DNA of 64,000 bases from Mesobacillus zeae (lineage in GTDB: Bacteria; Bacillota; Bacilli; Bacillales; Cytobacillaceae), in assembly GCF_003570705.1 (NCBI RefSeq), contig NZ_QWVT01000011.1, positions 144,820 through 208,819 of the forward strand. The letters run 5' to 3'. Made by a program: the position numbers and the translations under genes. How positions within the stretch are numbered: position 1 is the first letter of the stretch; each line of letters opens with the position of its first letter. Positions 8,865-16,860 of the stretch are shown one piece after another. The notes beneath the pieces were generated by a model that saw only the letters and a program-made list of their open reading frames with translations, had not been told where the DNA came from and made no database searches.

Positions 8865-9329
8865 ATGAATTACGAAATATCCAAGGTTGCAATTGATATT
8901 CAGGCCGTAATCGATAAAGTGGTCCAGCGCGAGGCTGGGGCGATTACGACTTTTATTGGAACTGTAAGGGAACTGACAGAAGGAAAAAAAACCTTATTCC
9001 TGATTTACGAAGCATACGAGTCAATGGCAGTTAAGAAACTCCAGCAAATTGGTGATGAAATCAAAGAGCGCTGGAACGGGGCAGAAGTCGCAATTACCCA
9101 TAGAGTTGGCCGGCTGGACATTACCGATGTAGCAGTTGTCATCGCCGTATCGACTCCGCACAGGGCAGATGCTTACGAAGCCAACAGGTATGCGATTGAA
9201 CGAATCAAGGAAATTGTCCCGATTTGGAAAAAAGAGCATTGGGAAGACGGTCAGAAATGGATCGGCAACCAGCTCGAAACCGTTTCATATCCATCAGGGA
9301 AACCGGAGGGAGATGACCTCAATGAATAA
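8865..9329 (+). CDS. moaE: Molybdopterin synthase large subunit MoaE
   Basis: About 154 residues. MoaE holds cyclic pyranopterin phosphate while two sulfurs are delivered by thiocarboxylated MoaD. Signature stretches are GAITTFIGTVRE (about residue 25), HRVGRLDITDVAVV, HRADAYEANRYAIERIKE and a Lys-rich IWKKEHWEDG that includes the catalytic lysines. ATG 8865 follows GAGGTGG at good spacing; a GTG at 8856 overlaps that site and is less likely. The stop overlaps the start of moaD, as expected for two subunits of one enzyme. Confidence 0.93.
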   Translation: MNYEISKVAIDIQAVIDKVVQREAGAITTFIGTVRELTEGKKTLFLIYEAYESMAVKKLQQIGDEIKERWNGAEVAITHRVGRLDITDVAVVIAVSTPHRADAYEANRYAIERIKEIVPIWKKEHWEDGQKWIGNQLETVSYPSGKPEGDDLNE

Positions 9330-9555
9330 GATTCTATTTTTTGCCCATTTGCGAGATGAAGCCGGAGAAGAATCAGTTATGCTGGAGGCTTCCGGCAAAA
9401 CGGTAGCCGAGCTGAAAGCGTTCGTTGCCGAAAATTATGGCATCCATAAGCTTGATACGGCAATGGCTGCAATCAATGAAGAGTTTGCGCCAAATGAAGA
9501 AATGATCAAAGAAGGGGACGTCATTGCCTTTATCCCGCCAGTAAGCGGAGGCTGA
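9322..9555 (+). CDS. moaD: Molybdopterin synthase sulfur carrier MoaD
   Basis: 77 residues, ubiquitin-fold sulfur carrier. It ends in the required Gly-Gly (PPVSGG), which MoeB adenylates before it is converted to a thiocarboxylate that feeds sulfur to MoaE. ATG 9322 gives the standard N-terminus MNKILFFAHLRD; an upstream in-frame ATG at 9313 (adding MTS) is also possible, since GGAGGG at 9305-9310 lies between the usual spacings for the two. It overlaps the moaE stop by 8 bp. Confidence 0.92.
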   Translation: MNKILFFAHLRDEAGEESVMLEASGKTVAELKAFVAENYGIHKLDTAMAAINEEFAPNEEMIKEGDVIAFIPPVSGG

Positions 9556-9657
9556 CGTCTCTGCTTTTTTGTAAAAATAAAGCGCAAGCGACGCGTGCTG
9601 CTGCCGGATCGATCGAACAGGAAGCAGCTGTTAAGCCGAAAAAGGAGGACGAAAACG

Positions 9658-10677
9658 ATGTCAGACAGATATTCTCGTCAGACGCTGTTTCCACGGATTG
9701 GCCGGGAAGGGCAGGATAAAATCAAAAGCAAGCATGTTCTCATCGTAGGGGCAGGGGCGCTGGGATCAGGTAATGCAGAAGTTCTCGCAAGGGCGGGTAT
9801 TGGCCGGCTGACGATCATTGACCGCGATTATGTGGAGGAGAGCAATCTGCAGCGCCAGCAGCTTTACACCGAGGAAGATGTGGCTGAAAAGCTGCCCAAA
9901 GCCGCAGCGGCGAAAATGCGGCTCGAAAAGATCAATTCTGAAGTTGAAATAGAAGCACTGATTGGCGACGCCACGCCTGAAGTAATGGCAGGCCTCATCG
10001 GTGATGTCGATTTAATGATAGATTCAACCGATAACTTCGAAACACGGATGGCCATTAATGATATTTCCCAAAAATACCGCATTCCCTGGATCTATGGTGC
10101 CTGCGTGGCCAGCTTTGGCATGAGCTTTACAATCGTACCGGGTGTGACGCCATGCCTGAACTGTCTCCTGAAGGCTGTTCCGCTTCAGGGTCTGACTTGC
10201 GATACGGGCGGGATCATCGGCCCTGCCGTTCAAATGGTCATAGCCCATCAGACAGCAGAAGCGTTAAAAATTCTCGTCGAAGACTTTGATGCCGTCCGGC
10301 CGTCGCTCGTCAGCTTTGACCTTTGGCGCAATGACTACACCAGCATGAAAATGTCCCGCGCAAAAGATCCTGGCTGCCTCAGCTGTGGACAAAATCCGGA
10401 GTACCCATACCTTAATGAGGCAAACAGGATGAAAACGGCCGTCCTCTGCGGTCGGGATACAGTCCAAATCAGGCCGCCGCACGCCAGTACGGTCGATCTG
10501 CAGGAAATGTCCGGAAATCTATCTGCCCTTGGCTATGAGGTAAAGGGCAATCCATATTTGCTATCAGCCGAAATGTCCGAAAATCGCTTTGTCATTTTCA
10601 GGGACGGCCGTGCGCTTATTCATGGAACGAAAGATGTAGCCCAGGCCAAAAGCCTGTACCAGCGGTTGTTTGGGTGA
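9658..10677 (+). CDS. moeB: Molybdopterin-synthase adenylyltransferase (MoeB/ThiF family)
   Basis: 339 residues, E1-like enzyme. The nucleotide-binding loop GAGALGSGNAEVLARAG is near residue 31, followed by DRDYVEESNLQRQ. The catalytic cysteine lies in LTCDTGGIIGP, and zinc cysteines appear as CLNC and CLSC. A C-terminal extension of about 90 residues is typical of the Bacillus MoeB/ThiF form. It adenylates the C-terminal glycine of MoaD; the ThiS partner of thiamine synthesis is an alternative, but the neighbours favour MoaD. ATG 9658 follows AAAGGAGG; the upstream in-frame start at 9595 lacks a site. Confidence 0.88.
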   Translation: MSDRYSRQTLFPRIGREGQDKIKSKHVLIVGAGALGSGNAEVLARAGIGRLTIIDRDYVEESNLQRQQLYTEEDVAEKLPKAAAAKMRLEKINSEVEIEALIGDATPEVMAGLIGDVDLMIDSTDNFETRMAINDISQKYRIPWIYGACVASFGMSFTIVPGVTPCLNCLLKAVPLQGLTCDTGGIIGPAVQMVIAHQTAEALKILVEDFDAVRPSLVSFDLWRNDYTSMKMSRAKDPGCLSCGQNPEYPYLNEANRMKTAVLCGRDTVQIRPPHASTVDLQEMSGNLSALGYEVKGNPYLLSAEMSENRFVIFRDGRALIHGTKDVAQAKSLYQRLFG

Positions 10678-10756
10678 GGTTCTAAGCTCTGGCGGCTAAG
10701 GCTAGAGGGTTTGTTTTTGATGTATTTTCGGTATCAGCTCGAGTTCCGTGGGCAGT

Positions 10757-10799
10757 AAAAAAAGCCCCCTGTCAGCATAAACACTGTCAGGGGGCTTTA
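10757..10799. terminator. Bidirectional terminator between moeB and the stress gene
   Basis: AAAAAAGCCCCCTGTCAG and CTGTCAGGGGGCTTTAT form a long stem with A-rich and T-rich flanks on both sides. It can end moeB transcripts on the plus strand and the converging gene on the minus strand. Confidence 0.9.
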
Positions 10800-10815
10800 T
10801 AATGGCTAGGCCATT

Positions 10816-11145
10816 TTATTTTTTTATGTCGGATGCTACAAGAACGAGACGGCCTTTGTCCAGCTCCATTTCATATTGGTCCGCTTCTTCTATTGTCATT
10901 CCAAGTGATTCGAATTTGGAGCGCAGTTCGTCACCGCGGGATTTAAACATATTGCCGATTGACTGGAAGAAGCCCTGTTCCTTGAAACCGACTTCGCCTG
11001 TTTCGGTGGCTTCCGTCAAATGTTCGCTGCGATCCGTGCTGTGGGCGAAAATAAAGATGTTTTCCTTCGCGAACCCTTCCATTTCGAGCATGCTGATTTT
11101 TTCATTAGCCTGTACGCCGTTTTCAACAACTAGTGCTTTATACAT
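10816..11145 (-). CDS. General stress protein 17M-like (YflT domain)
   Basis: 109 residues of the YflT/heat-induced stress protein family: an N-terminal VVENGVQANEKISMLEMEGF pattern, a middle helix pair and a C-terminal GRLVLVAS strand. Biochemical function is unknown in the family; members belong to the SigB general stress regulon. AAGGAGG lies 8 bases before the ATG. A good SigB-type promoter lies about 75 bases upstream (11221-11245), which supports stress control here. Confidence 0.8.
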   Translation of the reverse strand: MYKALVVENGVQANEKISMLEMEGFAKENIFIFAHSTDRSEHLTEATETGEVGFKEQGFFQSIGNMFKSRGDELRSKFESLGMTIEEADQYEMELDKGRLVLVASDIKK

Positions 11146-11220
11146 TTAGTATACCTCCTTGAAAATTTCGGTTATTGATCTTAGGAATCACTGTGTCGTG
11201 ATTCCCTGTCCCTTTTTTAT

Positions 11221-11245
11221 ATATCCGATATTATAAGATATAAAC
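11221..11245 (-). promoter_or_regulatory. Probable SigB promoter of the stress gene
   Basis: On the minus strand: GTTTAT, a 13-base spacer, then GGATAT. This fits the SigB pattern GTTTaa-N12-15-GGGtAt. Confidence 0.7.
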
Positions 11246-11326
11246 ATTTGGACAATTGTCGATCTTATGCTTTTTCAAAGGAAAAAAGGGGTAGTGTAAG
11301 AGAAAAAAGACAGAAAGGCGGATTAT

Positions 11327-12001
11327 ATGGGAAAAAATATTTTACATAACGGCTGGGCCCCACTGCTCTCAGGTGAATTTGAAAAGCCATACTATGAGGC
11401 GCTGCGGGAGTTCTTAAAGCTAGAATACGAGAAAGAAACAATCTATCCGCACAAGGAGGATATTTTTAATTCCCTTCACTATACCGACTACCCGGATGTA
11501 AAAGTTGTGCTGCTCGGCCAGGATCCATACCATGGACCCAGTCAGGCTCACGGCCTGAGTTTTTCCGTTAAACCTGGCGTTGCCATTCCGCCATCGCTCC
11601 GGAATATTTTCAAGGAACTGAATAACGACCTTGGCTGCAGCATCCCCTCTCACGGATATTTGAAAAAATGGGCCGACCAAGGCGTCCTTATGCTCAACAC
11701 TGTTTTAACCGTGAGGGAAGGGCGGGCGCATTCCCATAGGGGAAAGGGCTGGGAAACCTTTACCGACAAAGTGATCACTCTCTTGAATGAACGCGAAAAG
11801 CCGGTGATTTTCCTCCTTTGGGGCAAACCTGCCCAGGAAAAAATGAAGCTGATCGACAAAGAAAAGCATGTAATGATCACATCTCCACATCCAAGCCCGC
11901 TCTCCGCCCGAAGAGGCTTCTTTGGCAGCCGCCCGTTTTCAAAGGTCAACGAGAACTTGCATCAGCTTGGCGAGCAGGAAATAGACTGGCAGATTGATTG
12001 A
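11327..12001 (+). CDS. ung: Uracil-DNA glycosylase
   Basis: 224 residues, family 1 UDG, which removes uracil from DNA and starts base excision repair. The water-activating loop [17 protein letters not shown] (about residues 63-79) and the minor-groove loop [13 protein letters not shown] (about residue 187) are intact. The length is normal. The start at 11327 follows AAAGGCGG. In B. subtilis ung neighbours ywdI and ywdK, as here. Confidence 0.97.
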   Translation: MGKNILHNGWAPLLSGEFEKPYYEALREFLKLEYEKETIYPHKEDIFNSLHYTDYPDVKVVLLGQDPYHGPSQAHGLSFSVKPGVAIPPSLRNIFKELNNDLGCSIPSHGYLKKWADQGVLMLNTVLTVREGRAHSHRGKGWETFTDKVITLLNEREKPVIFLLWGKPAQEKMKLIDKEKHVMITSPHPSPLSARRGFFGSRPFSKVNENLHQLGEQEIDWQID

Positions 12002-12056
12002 TTTTTAGGATTGCTGTTGGTGTAATGGATGGTTTTATCGTTATATGAAACTTTAG

Positions 12057-12080
12057 GACGGGGAATTTCCCCGTCTCTTT
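12057..12080 (+). terminator. Terminator after ung
   Basis: GACGGGGA and TCCCCGTC around a 3-base loop, then a T-rich tail. Confidence 0.85.
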
Positions 12081-12225
12081 GTTTGTCGGAGCAGGCGGAC
12101 TAAAAATGAGCCGGGATTGGAGGGGCTGCGGTCCTCAATAGGGATAAACGAACAACCTGAATAAGACTAGTCTTGGTTTAAGGCCATGATGCAGGCGGAA
12201 TGAGTGTCAGGGCTGGCAGTAATTC

Positions 12226-12348
12226 AGGATATCGACCAACTTTTAGAATATATCAACCAGCCAGCTCGTGATTTCCACCAGTTATGGAGCGATATCGACC
12301 AGCTGCTGCCAGAAATCAATCAACACTCGCAATATATCAACCAAACGC
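12226..12348. repeat. Degenerate 21-bp-period array, GATAT word (array 1)
   Basis: Six units in exact 21-bp register: the C of the ATC/TTC core falls at 12233, 12254, 12275, 12296, 12317 and 12338. The core on the plus strand is GATATCGACCA, that is, TGGTCGATATC read on the minus strand. The array lies in the 566-bp gap between ung and ywdI, and its orientation is inverted relative to the arrays at 30.6 and 47.7 kb. Confidence 0.9.
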
Positions 12349-12412
12349 TAGCGAATCCTGGAATTTTCCCAACTGACAATGAATAGCAGACTGAATTCGA
12401 CACTGTTCCCCA

Positions 12413-12428
12413 TGTTTCACGTGAAACG
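12413..12428. other. ParB-binding site parS
   Basis: TGTTTCACGTGAAACG matches the Bacillus parS consensus TGTTNCACGTGAAACA at all but the last base and is nearly a perfect palindrome. ParB (Spo0J) loads at such sites, spreads and recruits SMC for origin segregation. It lies in the non-coding gap between ung and ywdI, so it is not constrained by a protein. Confidence 0.88.
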
Positions 12429-12567
12429 GACGCAATCTGCTCCAGAATCCAGTGGGCAGAGGACAAGAAATGACAGGCTTTTCGGAGGCGGGCTATTCGA
12501 AAAATAAATTCGAATACTGTACAATGAACGTAAGAGTTATGACATACATCATAAAGCAGGTGAGTTT

Positions 12568-12834
12568 GTGGATATTTCACTTCAAAAATTGCTGGCAAAG
12601 ATGGAAGAACAAATAAAAGGGGCCAGAGCCGCTTCCTCAGCGTCGGAAATGAGAGAAAAAATACATACGATCCAAACGCTGTGCGAGCTTGTTCTTGATG
12701 AGCCAAAAGCTGGGCCGGCACCAGAACCGAAAATCAGCATGATCCAGCAAAGCCCTGTTCCAGCCACGTTGCAGCAGCCAAAGAGGCTTGAGGCAGAAGG
12801 CGGAGCCAATGGGGAGTCGCTGTTCGATTTTTAA
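12568..12834 (+). CDS. ywdI: YwdI family protein
   Basis: 88 residues, function unknown. The N-terminal half is amphipathic helix (ISLQKLLAKMEEQIKGAR...MREKIHTIQTLCELVLDE); a Pro/Gln-rich linker and a short ESLFDF end follow. GTG start behind GCAGGTGAG. Recognised by its place between ung and the DUF423 gene and by sequence resemblance to YwdI. The next gene starts 21 bases after the stop, so they are probably cotranscribed. Confidence 0.75.
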   Translation: MDISLQKLLAKMEEQIKGARAASSASEMREKIHTIQTLCELVLDEPKAGPAPEPKISMIQQSPVPATLQQPKRLEAEGGANGESLFDF

Positions 12835-12855
12835 CACAATGGGGGATTGAGAATC

Positions 12856-13227
12856 ATGAAAACATTTATCATCATTGGCGCAATCAATGCTTTCCTGGCA
12901 GTCGCGCTTGGGGCATTCGGGGCGCACGGCCTGCAGGGGAGAGTAGAGCAGAAGTATATTGAAAACTGGCAGACAGGTGTGACATACCAAATGTTCCATG
13001 CAGTCGGCTTGCTTGTTATCGGCGTTTTGCTGGGCAGACTGCCAGCGAGCTCGCTTTTGTCCTGGTCTGGCTGGCTTATGCTCATCGGGATCATCCTTTT
13101 CTCGGGAAGCCTCTACGTACTGACGCTGACGAAAATCAGCATCCTTGGGGCCATCACTCCATTCGGAGGAGTTTCTTTCCTTGTTGCTTGGGTCTTGATG
13201 ATTATCGCCGCAGCAAAATATCTATAA
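12856..13227 (+). CDS. ywdK: DUF423 membrane protein (YwdK-like)
   Basis: 123 residues and four predicted membrane helices (about residues 3-22, 42-60, 66-86, 98-120). The family motif LGAFGAHGL is near residue 18 and the GGVSFLVAWVLM end is typical. The function of DUF423 proteins is not established. ATG 12856 follows GGGGGAT; an upstream TTG at 12847 sits within that site. Confidence 0.85.
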   Translation: MKTFIIIGAINAFLAVALGAFGAHGLQGRVEQKYIENWQTGVTYQMFHAVGLLVIGVLLGRLPASSLLSWSGWLMLIGIILFSGSLYVLTLTKISILGAITPFGGVSFLVAWVLMIIAAAKYL

Positions 13228-13264
13228 AAAAAATCGCGCCCATACAGGCGCGATCTTTTTTTTG
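13226..13264. terminator. Bidirectional terminator between ywdK and the MFS gene
   Basis: ATCGCGCC and GGCGCGAT stem with an A-run before and a T-run after, placed between convergent genes. Confidence 0.92.
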
Positions 13265-13265
13265 C

Positions 13266-14780
13266 CTATGAAGGATCCTTAGCTCCGGTTTCCACCCGTT
13301 CCTTGCCCATGAAAAATATTGCAACCGCGGAGAGGACGATTGGAATGAGCGCGAGTGTGAAAATAAGGGTGATTGAATCAGACATGGCTGTCACGATTTT
13401 ATCGAGAATGGCGGCAGGAATCTGCGAACGCTGTCCCGACTGGAAAAGCTGCTGAGGGTCGCCTAAATTCATATTTGGCGCACCGCCTCCCTGCATGCCG
13501 GCAAAAGCATCCTTCAGCTCGTTAGTGAAGGCATTGTTCTGGATGGCCCCGAAAATCGTGACTCCAAGGGTCATGCCAAGCGAGCGAAGAAAAGAGTTGG
13601 TCGAGTTTGCCGAACCGCGGTAGCGCGGATCAAGATTATGAATCGAAGCCGTAGGCAACAGTGAGAAAGAAAAGCCAACGCCGAACCCGACAAGAATCAT
13701 AAACAAAGTCAGCGCTAACCGTGAGGTATCAGGTGTCATCGAGCTCAGCATGAACATGCCGGCAAAATAGGACACGATGGAAATAACCATCAGGTTCCGG
13801 AAGCTTGTTTTCGTCTGGAAGCCGCCGCCGATCCCGCTTCCCACAACCGATCCAAGCATCATCGGCATCAGAATCAGACCCGCATTTTTAGCGGTGCCGC
13901 CATACACTGCCTGTACGAAGATCGGGATGAAGACAGCGAGAATCACGAACGTAGCACCGTACAGGAAAGCAAGGATCTGTGATACAGCAAACAGCCGCCG
14001 CTTGAACATCCAGAAAGAAATGATTGGCTCTTCCGCCTTTCTTTCCGCAAAAATAAACACGATGAAAAAGAGGGCAAAGCCTGCAAAAAGGCTGAGAATT
14101 TGAACAGAATCCCAGCTGTATTTTTTTCCGCCAAGCTCAAGGGCAAACATCAGGCTGATAACCGCCAGCACGAGTGTAATAGCACCTGTCCAGTCGATCT
14201 TTTGCGCTGTATGCTGCGGTGATTCTTTATAATAGCGCCAGATGAGAGCAAAGGAAACTAGGCCGATTGGAACATTGATGTAGAACACCCAATGCCAGCT
14301 GATCATGTCTGTGATATAGGCGCCCAGCAGAGGGCCGAGGACGCTCGATGTCCCGAACACAGCTCCAAGAAGGCCGGTCATCTTCCCGCGTTTTTCCGGC
14401 GGAAAGATATCAAACACAATCGTAAAGGCGATCGGCATCAAGGCGCCGCCGCCAATCCCCTGGATGGCGCGGTATATGCTCAGCTGCACCATATTCTGGG
14501 CGATTCCGCAGAGGGCGGAGCCAGCCAAAAATACCAAAAGGCCAAATATGTAGAAACGCTTCCTGCCATACATGTCAGAAAGTTTCCCGAAAATCGGCAT
14601 CCCCGCCATGACTGTGACCATATAGGCCGAGGTCACCCAAACAAACTTGTCAAAGCCGCCAAGATCAGCGACAATCGTTCCCATTGCAGTTGCCACAATG
14701 GTGTTATCCATGGCGGCCATCAAAATGCCCAAAAGCAATCCAGCCACCACAGGTTTTAAATTAACGTTATCAGATACCAT
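13266..14780 (-). CDS. MFS multidrug-type exporter, 14-helix (DHA2/EmrB-QacA family)
   Basis: 504 residues with about 14 hydrophobic segments. The antiporter motif near residue 20 (LMAAMDNTIVATAMGTI) carries the acidic residue typical of the DHA2 family. The loop motif GKLSDMYGRKRFYIFGLLVF is near residue 61, followed by AIQGIGGGALMPIAF and GPLLGAYITDMISWHWVFYINVPIG. A long extramembrane segment lies before the last helix (MQGGGAPNMNLGDPQQLFQSG). It would use the proton gradient to expel a drug or metabolite; the substrate cannot be read. The ATG follows GAGGAATT. No regulator gene is adjacent. Confidence 0.88.
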   Translation of the reverse strand: MVSDNVNLKPVVAGLLLGILMAAMDNTIVATAMGTIVADLGGFDKFVWVTSAYMVTVMAGMPIFGKLSDMYGRKRFYIFGLLVFLAGSALCGIAQNMVQLSIYRAIQGIGGGALMPIAFTIVFDIFPPEKRGKMTGLLGAVFGTSSVLGPLLGAYITDMISWHWVFYINVPIGLVSFALIWRYYKESPQHTAQKIDWTGAITLVLAVISLMFALELGGKKYSWDSVQILSLFAGFALFFIVFIFAERKAEEPIISFWMFKRRLFAVSQILAFLYGATFVILAVFIPIFVQAVYGGTAKNAGLILMPMMLGSVVGSGIGGGFQTKTSFRNLMVISIVSYFAGMFMLSSMTPDTSRLALTLFMILVGFGVGFSFSLLPTASIHNLDPRYRGSANSTNSFLRSLGMTLGVTIFGAIQNNAFTNELKDAFAGMQGGGAPNMNLGDPQQLFQSGQRSQIPAAILDKIVTAMSDSITLIFTLALIPIVLSAVAIFFMGKERVETGAKDPS

Positions 14781-14933
14781 CCAATTCCTCCTGAAAAATA
14801 GGTAGCTTAAGTTTAGAGATGGCGGTTGGCTATTGTCAAGTGCCGATAGGTAGGACGGGCGGGTTTTGTTTTCAGCATGAAGTCAGCTAGGTGTGCTGGT
14901 GATGTCGCCGCGTATGCTGTTTCGCTCGGTAAA

Positions 14934-14994
14934 AGCTGGCACAACTGCGGGGACTGGTTTCTACAGCAATAAACCAGTCCCCGCGCCACCAGCT
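14934..14994. repeat. Long palindromic element (nested inverted repeat)
   Basis: Perfect 14-bp arms GCGGGGACTGGTTT (14947-14960) and AAACCAGTCCCCGC (14971-14984) around a 10-base loop, inside outer arms AGCTGG and CCAGCT. It is not followed by a T-run and lies in the 343-bp gap between the MFS gene start and the gerQ end; nothing else but the gerQ terminator is seen there. Confidence 0.9.
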
Positions 14995-15085
14995 GCTTTT
15001 CAAGGCTAATGTTCGGCCCCACTGCATATTATAGGTCTCACAGTCAAAGACCGAGTCTCGCCGCAGCCCCAACTGTTTCTCCCAA

Positions 15086-15117
15086 GAAAAAAAGCGGCCC
15101 CGGGGCCGCTTTTTCTA
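15086..15117. terminator. Terminator after gerQ (minus strand), bidirectional
   Basis: AAAGCGGCCCC and GGGGCCGCTTT form an uninterrupted stem flanked by A-run and T-run. Confidence 0.9.
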
Positions 15118-15123
15118 AGTCTT

Positions 15124-15651
15124 TTAGCGCGGAGGGTAAGATGCCAATCCTTGGCCGCCTGCTCCGCTGAACGGATATTGATACTCGATTTCCTCGTCAA
15201 AGGTGATGTAGTCCAAGTAGACCATCAGGAGGAGGTAGCGCGTTCCGGTTTGCGGGTCTTTGATGATGATATGGTCTCGGCCCGCGGCCTCGATTGTCCC
15301 TTTGAAAATTTTCGCGTTCCACTCGCGGTTGTTTTCGAACGTCATGTAAATGGTCGCAAGCTTTCCTTTGTTCAGCCGCAGAATGTTTTCAATATACGAC
15401 TCTTCAGCAGGAAGCATACCAGGCACATTGATGCCCCCGCCCGGGGTACCGCCCGCCTGCATTCCGGGTTGCATTCCGGGTTGCATTCCGCCTCCTGCTG
15501 TGCCCGGGACAGCGCCCCCGGCTTGCGGATAAGGGTAAATCATTTGTGATCCTTGAAAACCTGTCTGAGGCTGGCTTGCCGCCCCTGTTCCCTGCTGGTA
15601 GTTTTGCGGTGCCCTGTACGCATCATAGTACGGATAATATTGTTGAGTCAT
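15124..15651 (-). CDS. gerQ: Spore coat protein GerQ
   Basis: 175 residues. A Tyr/Gln/Gly-rich N-terminal half starts MTQQYYPYYDAYRAPQNYQQ and contains MQPG repeats; a conserved C-terminal domain follows (ESYIENILRLNKGKLATIYM, DHIIIKDPQTGTRYLLLMVYLDYI). GerQ is a coat protein cross-linked by transglutaminase and is needed to localise the cortex-lytic enzyme CwlJ for germination. GAGGAGG precedes the ATG. In B. subtilis it also follows ywdK. Expected expression is in the mother cell; I did not find a clear SigE/K promoter. Confidence 0.93.
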   Translation of the reverse strand: MTQQYYPYYDAYRAPQNYQQGTGAASQPQTGFQGSQMIYPYPQAGGAVPGTAGGGMQPGMQPGMQAGGTPGGGINVPGMLPAEESYIENILRLNKGKLATIYMTFENNREWNAKIFKGTIEAAGRDHIIIKDPQTGTRYLLLMVYLDYITFDEEIEYQYPFSGAGGQGLASYPPR

Positions 15652-15808
15652 CCTTTTTCCTCCTCAAAAATGATTTAGTGGGATTGTTTTTTTTCAGCTA
15701 TTTAGCAGAAAAAAGCTGCCGTAAAATCAAAAGCTGTATTACACGCTTGTCAAGATGATAGGACTGCACTCACTAATTCATTTTTATGAAAGCTGTTCAG
15801 GATTATGA

Positions 15809-15841
15809 CAAAAAAAGCCTCCGGGAGATCCGGAGACTTTG
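15809..15841 (-). terminator. Terminator after hemQ
   Basis: Minus strand: CTCCGG and CCGGAG stem followed by GCTTTTTTT. Confidence 0.85.
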
Positions 15842-15850
15842 AAATAACCA

Positions 15851-16594
15851 TTATACCTGAAGGAACGGAGCGATGCGCTCTTCATCCAGAAGATTTCCGA
15901 CAAAGAAAGAACCGAACTCGCCGTAACGGGCGCTGACTTCATCAAATCTCATTTCATAGACTAATTTTTTAAATTGAAGGACATCATCCGCAAACAAGGT
16001 AACGCCCCATTCGTAGTCATCAAAGCCGACCGAGCCGGTGATGATTTGCTTGACCTTGCCGGCATACTGGCGGCCGATCATACCATGGGAGTACATCAAT
16101 TTCTTGCGGTCTGCCATCGGAAGCATGTACCAGTTGTCTTCACCCTGGCGGCGCTTGTCCATTGGATAGAAGCACACATGGTTCGCTTTTGGAAGCTCAG
16201 GGTAGAGCCGTGCGCGTACCTGCGGGTTCTGGTAAGGATCTTCTCCATCGGCAAGGTAATTGCTGAGTTCAACAACGGATACATAAGAATGCGCCGGGAG
16301 TGTAAACTCGGCAAGCTTCGTCTTGTTGAATTCCGTTTCGATTTCATTTAATTCTTCCATCGTAGGACGAAGGATCATCATCATGAAATCTGCTTTTTGC
16401 CCAACGATTGTGTAAAGGGCGTGGCTGCCTTCTTTGCCGGCCTGCGTGGTATTCCATTTATCGAGAAGTGCGCGGAACTCATGGATTGCGGCCTGGCGCT
16501 CGTCTCCGGACAGCATTTTCCAGGTTGTCCAGTCAACCGTGCGGAAATCGTGTAAACAATACCAGCCATCAAGCGTTTGTGCTGCTTCACTCAT
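15851..16594 (-). CDS. hemQ: Coproheme decarboxylase HemQ
   Basis: 247 residues, chlorite-dismutase-like fold. HemQ carries out the last step of the coproporphyrin-dependent heme pathway, oxidatively decarboxylating coproheme to heme b. The family pattern is clear: [12 protein letters not shown] at the start, [47 protein letters not shown] with the conserved radical-forming tyrosine region, [19 protein letters not shown] and a [12 protein letters not shown] heme-contact segment. ATG 16594 is preferred (AGGAG eight bases upstream); a GTG at 16603 overlaps the site. It stands divergent from pta, as in B. subtilis. Confidence 0.95.
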   Translation of the reverse strand: MSEAAQTLDGWYCLHDFRTVDWTTWKMLSGDERQAAIHEFRALLDKWNTTQAGKEGSHALYTIVGQKADFMMMILRPTMEELNEIETEFNKTKLAEFTLPAHSYVSVVELSNYLADGEDPYQNPQVRARLYPELPKANHVCFYPMDKRRQGEDNWYMLPMADRKKLMYSHGMIGRQYAGKVKQIITGSVGFDDYEWGVTLFADDVLQFKKLVYEMRFDEVSARYGEFGSFFVGNLLDEERIAPFLQV

Positions 16595-16779
16595 TAATCT
16601 CACTCCTAATCATTCAAAAAATATACACAACTACTATAACATAGTTTTGCCAGCCGTCATGTTTTTGCCGCTTGCAGCGGGAGGGTGCTTGTTTAACATG
16701 AACATAAAAAGGATATTCTTTAAAGGTATCGGAAACAGTAATTATTGATAAACAATTTTAAAAACAAAGAATTATTTAT

Positions 16780-16793
16780 TGTAAACGCCAACA
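16780..16793 (+). promoter_or_regulatory. Candidate cre (CcpA) site upstream of pta
   Basis: TGTAAACGCCAACA matches the cre consensus TGWNANCGNTNWCA with one mismatch. It lies just before the pta -35 box; CcpA activates pta from an upstream cre in B. subtilis, and this position fits activation. Confidence 0.7.
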
Positions 16794-16796
16794 TGA

Positions 16797-16824
16797 TTGA
16801 TTTTTACCCTGTGTCAAGTATGCT
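16797..16824 (+). promoter_or_regulatory. Probable pta promoter
   Basis: TTGATT, 16-base spacer, TATGCT, about 35 bases before the pta ATG. Confidence 0.55.
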
Positions 16825-16860
16825 ATTGAAGTAGAGTGTAAAAGGAGGAACAAAATCATT

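Noticed and set aside
12204..12386. 60-codon plus-strand ORF with DIDQ/YINQ heptads
   Set aside because: It is simply the 21-bp array read in frame; no convincing ribosome binding site and no family.
14813..15072. Overlapping short minus-strand ORFs near the long palindrome
   Set aside because: They run through the palindrome, have no ribosome binding site and look non-coding.
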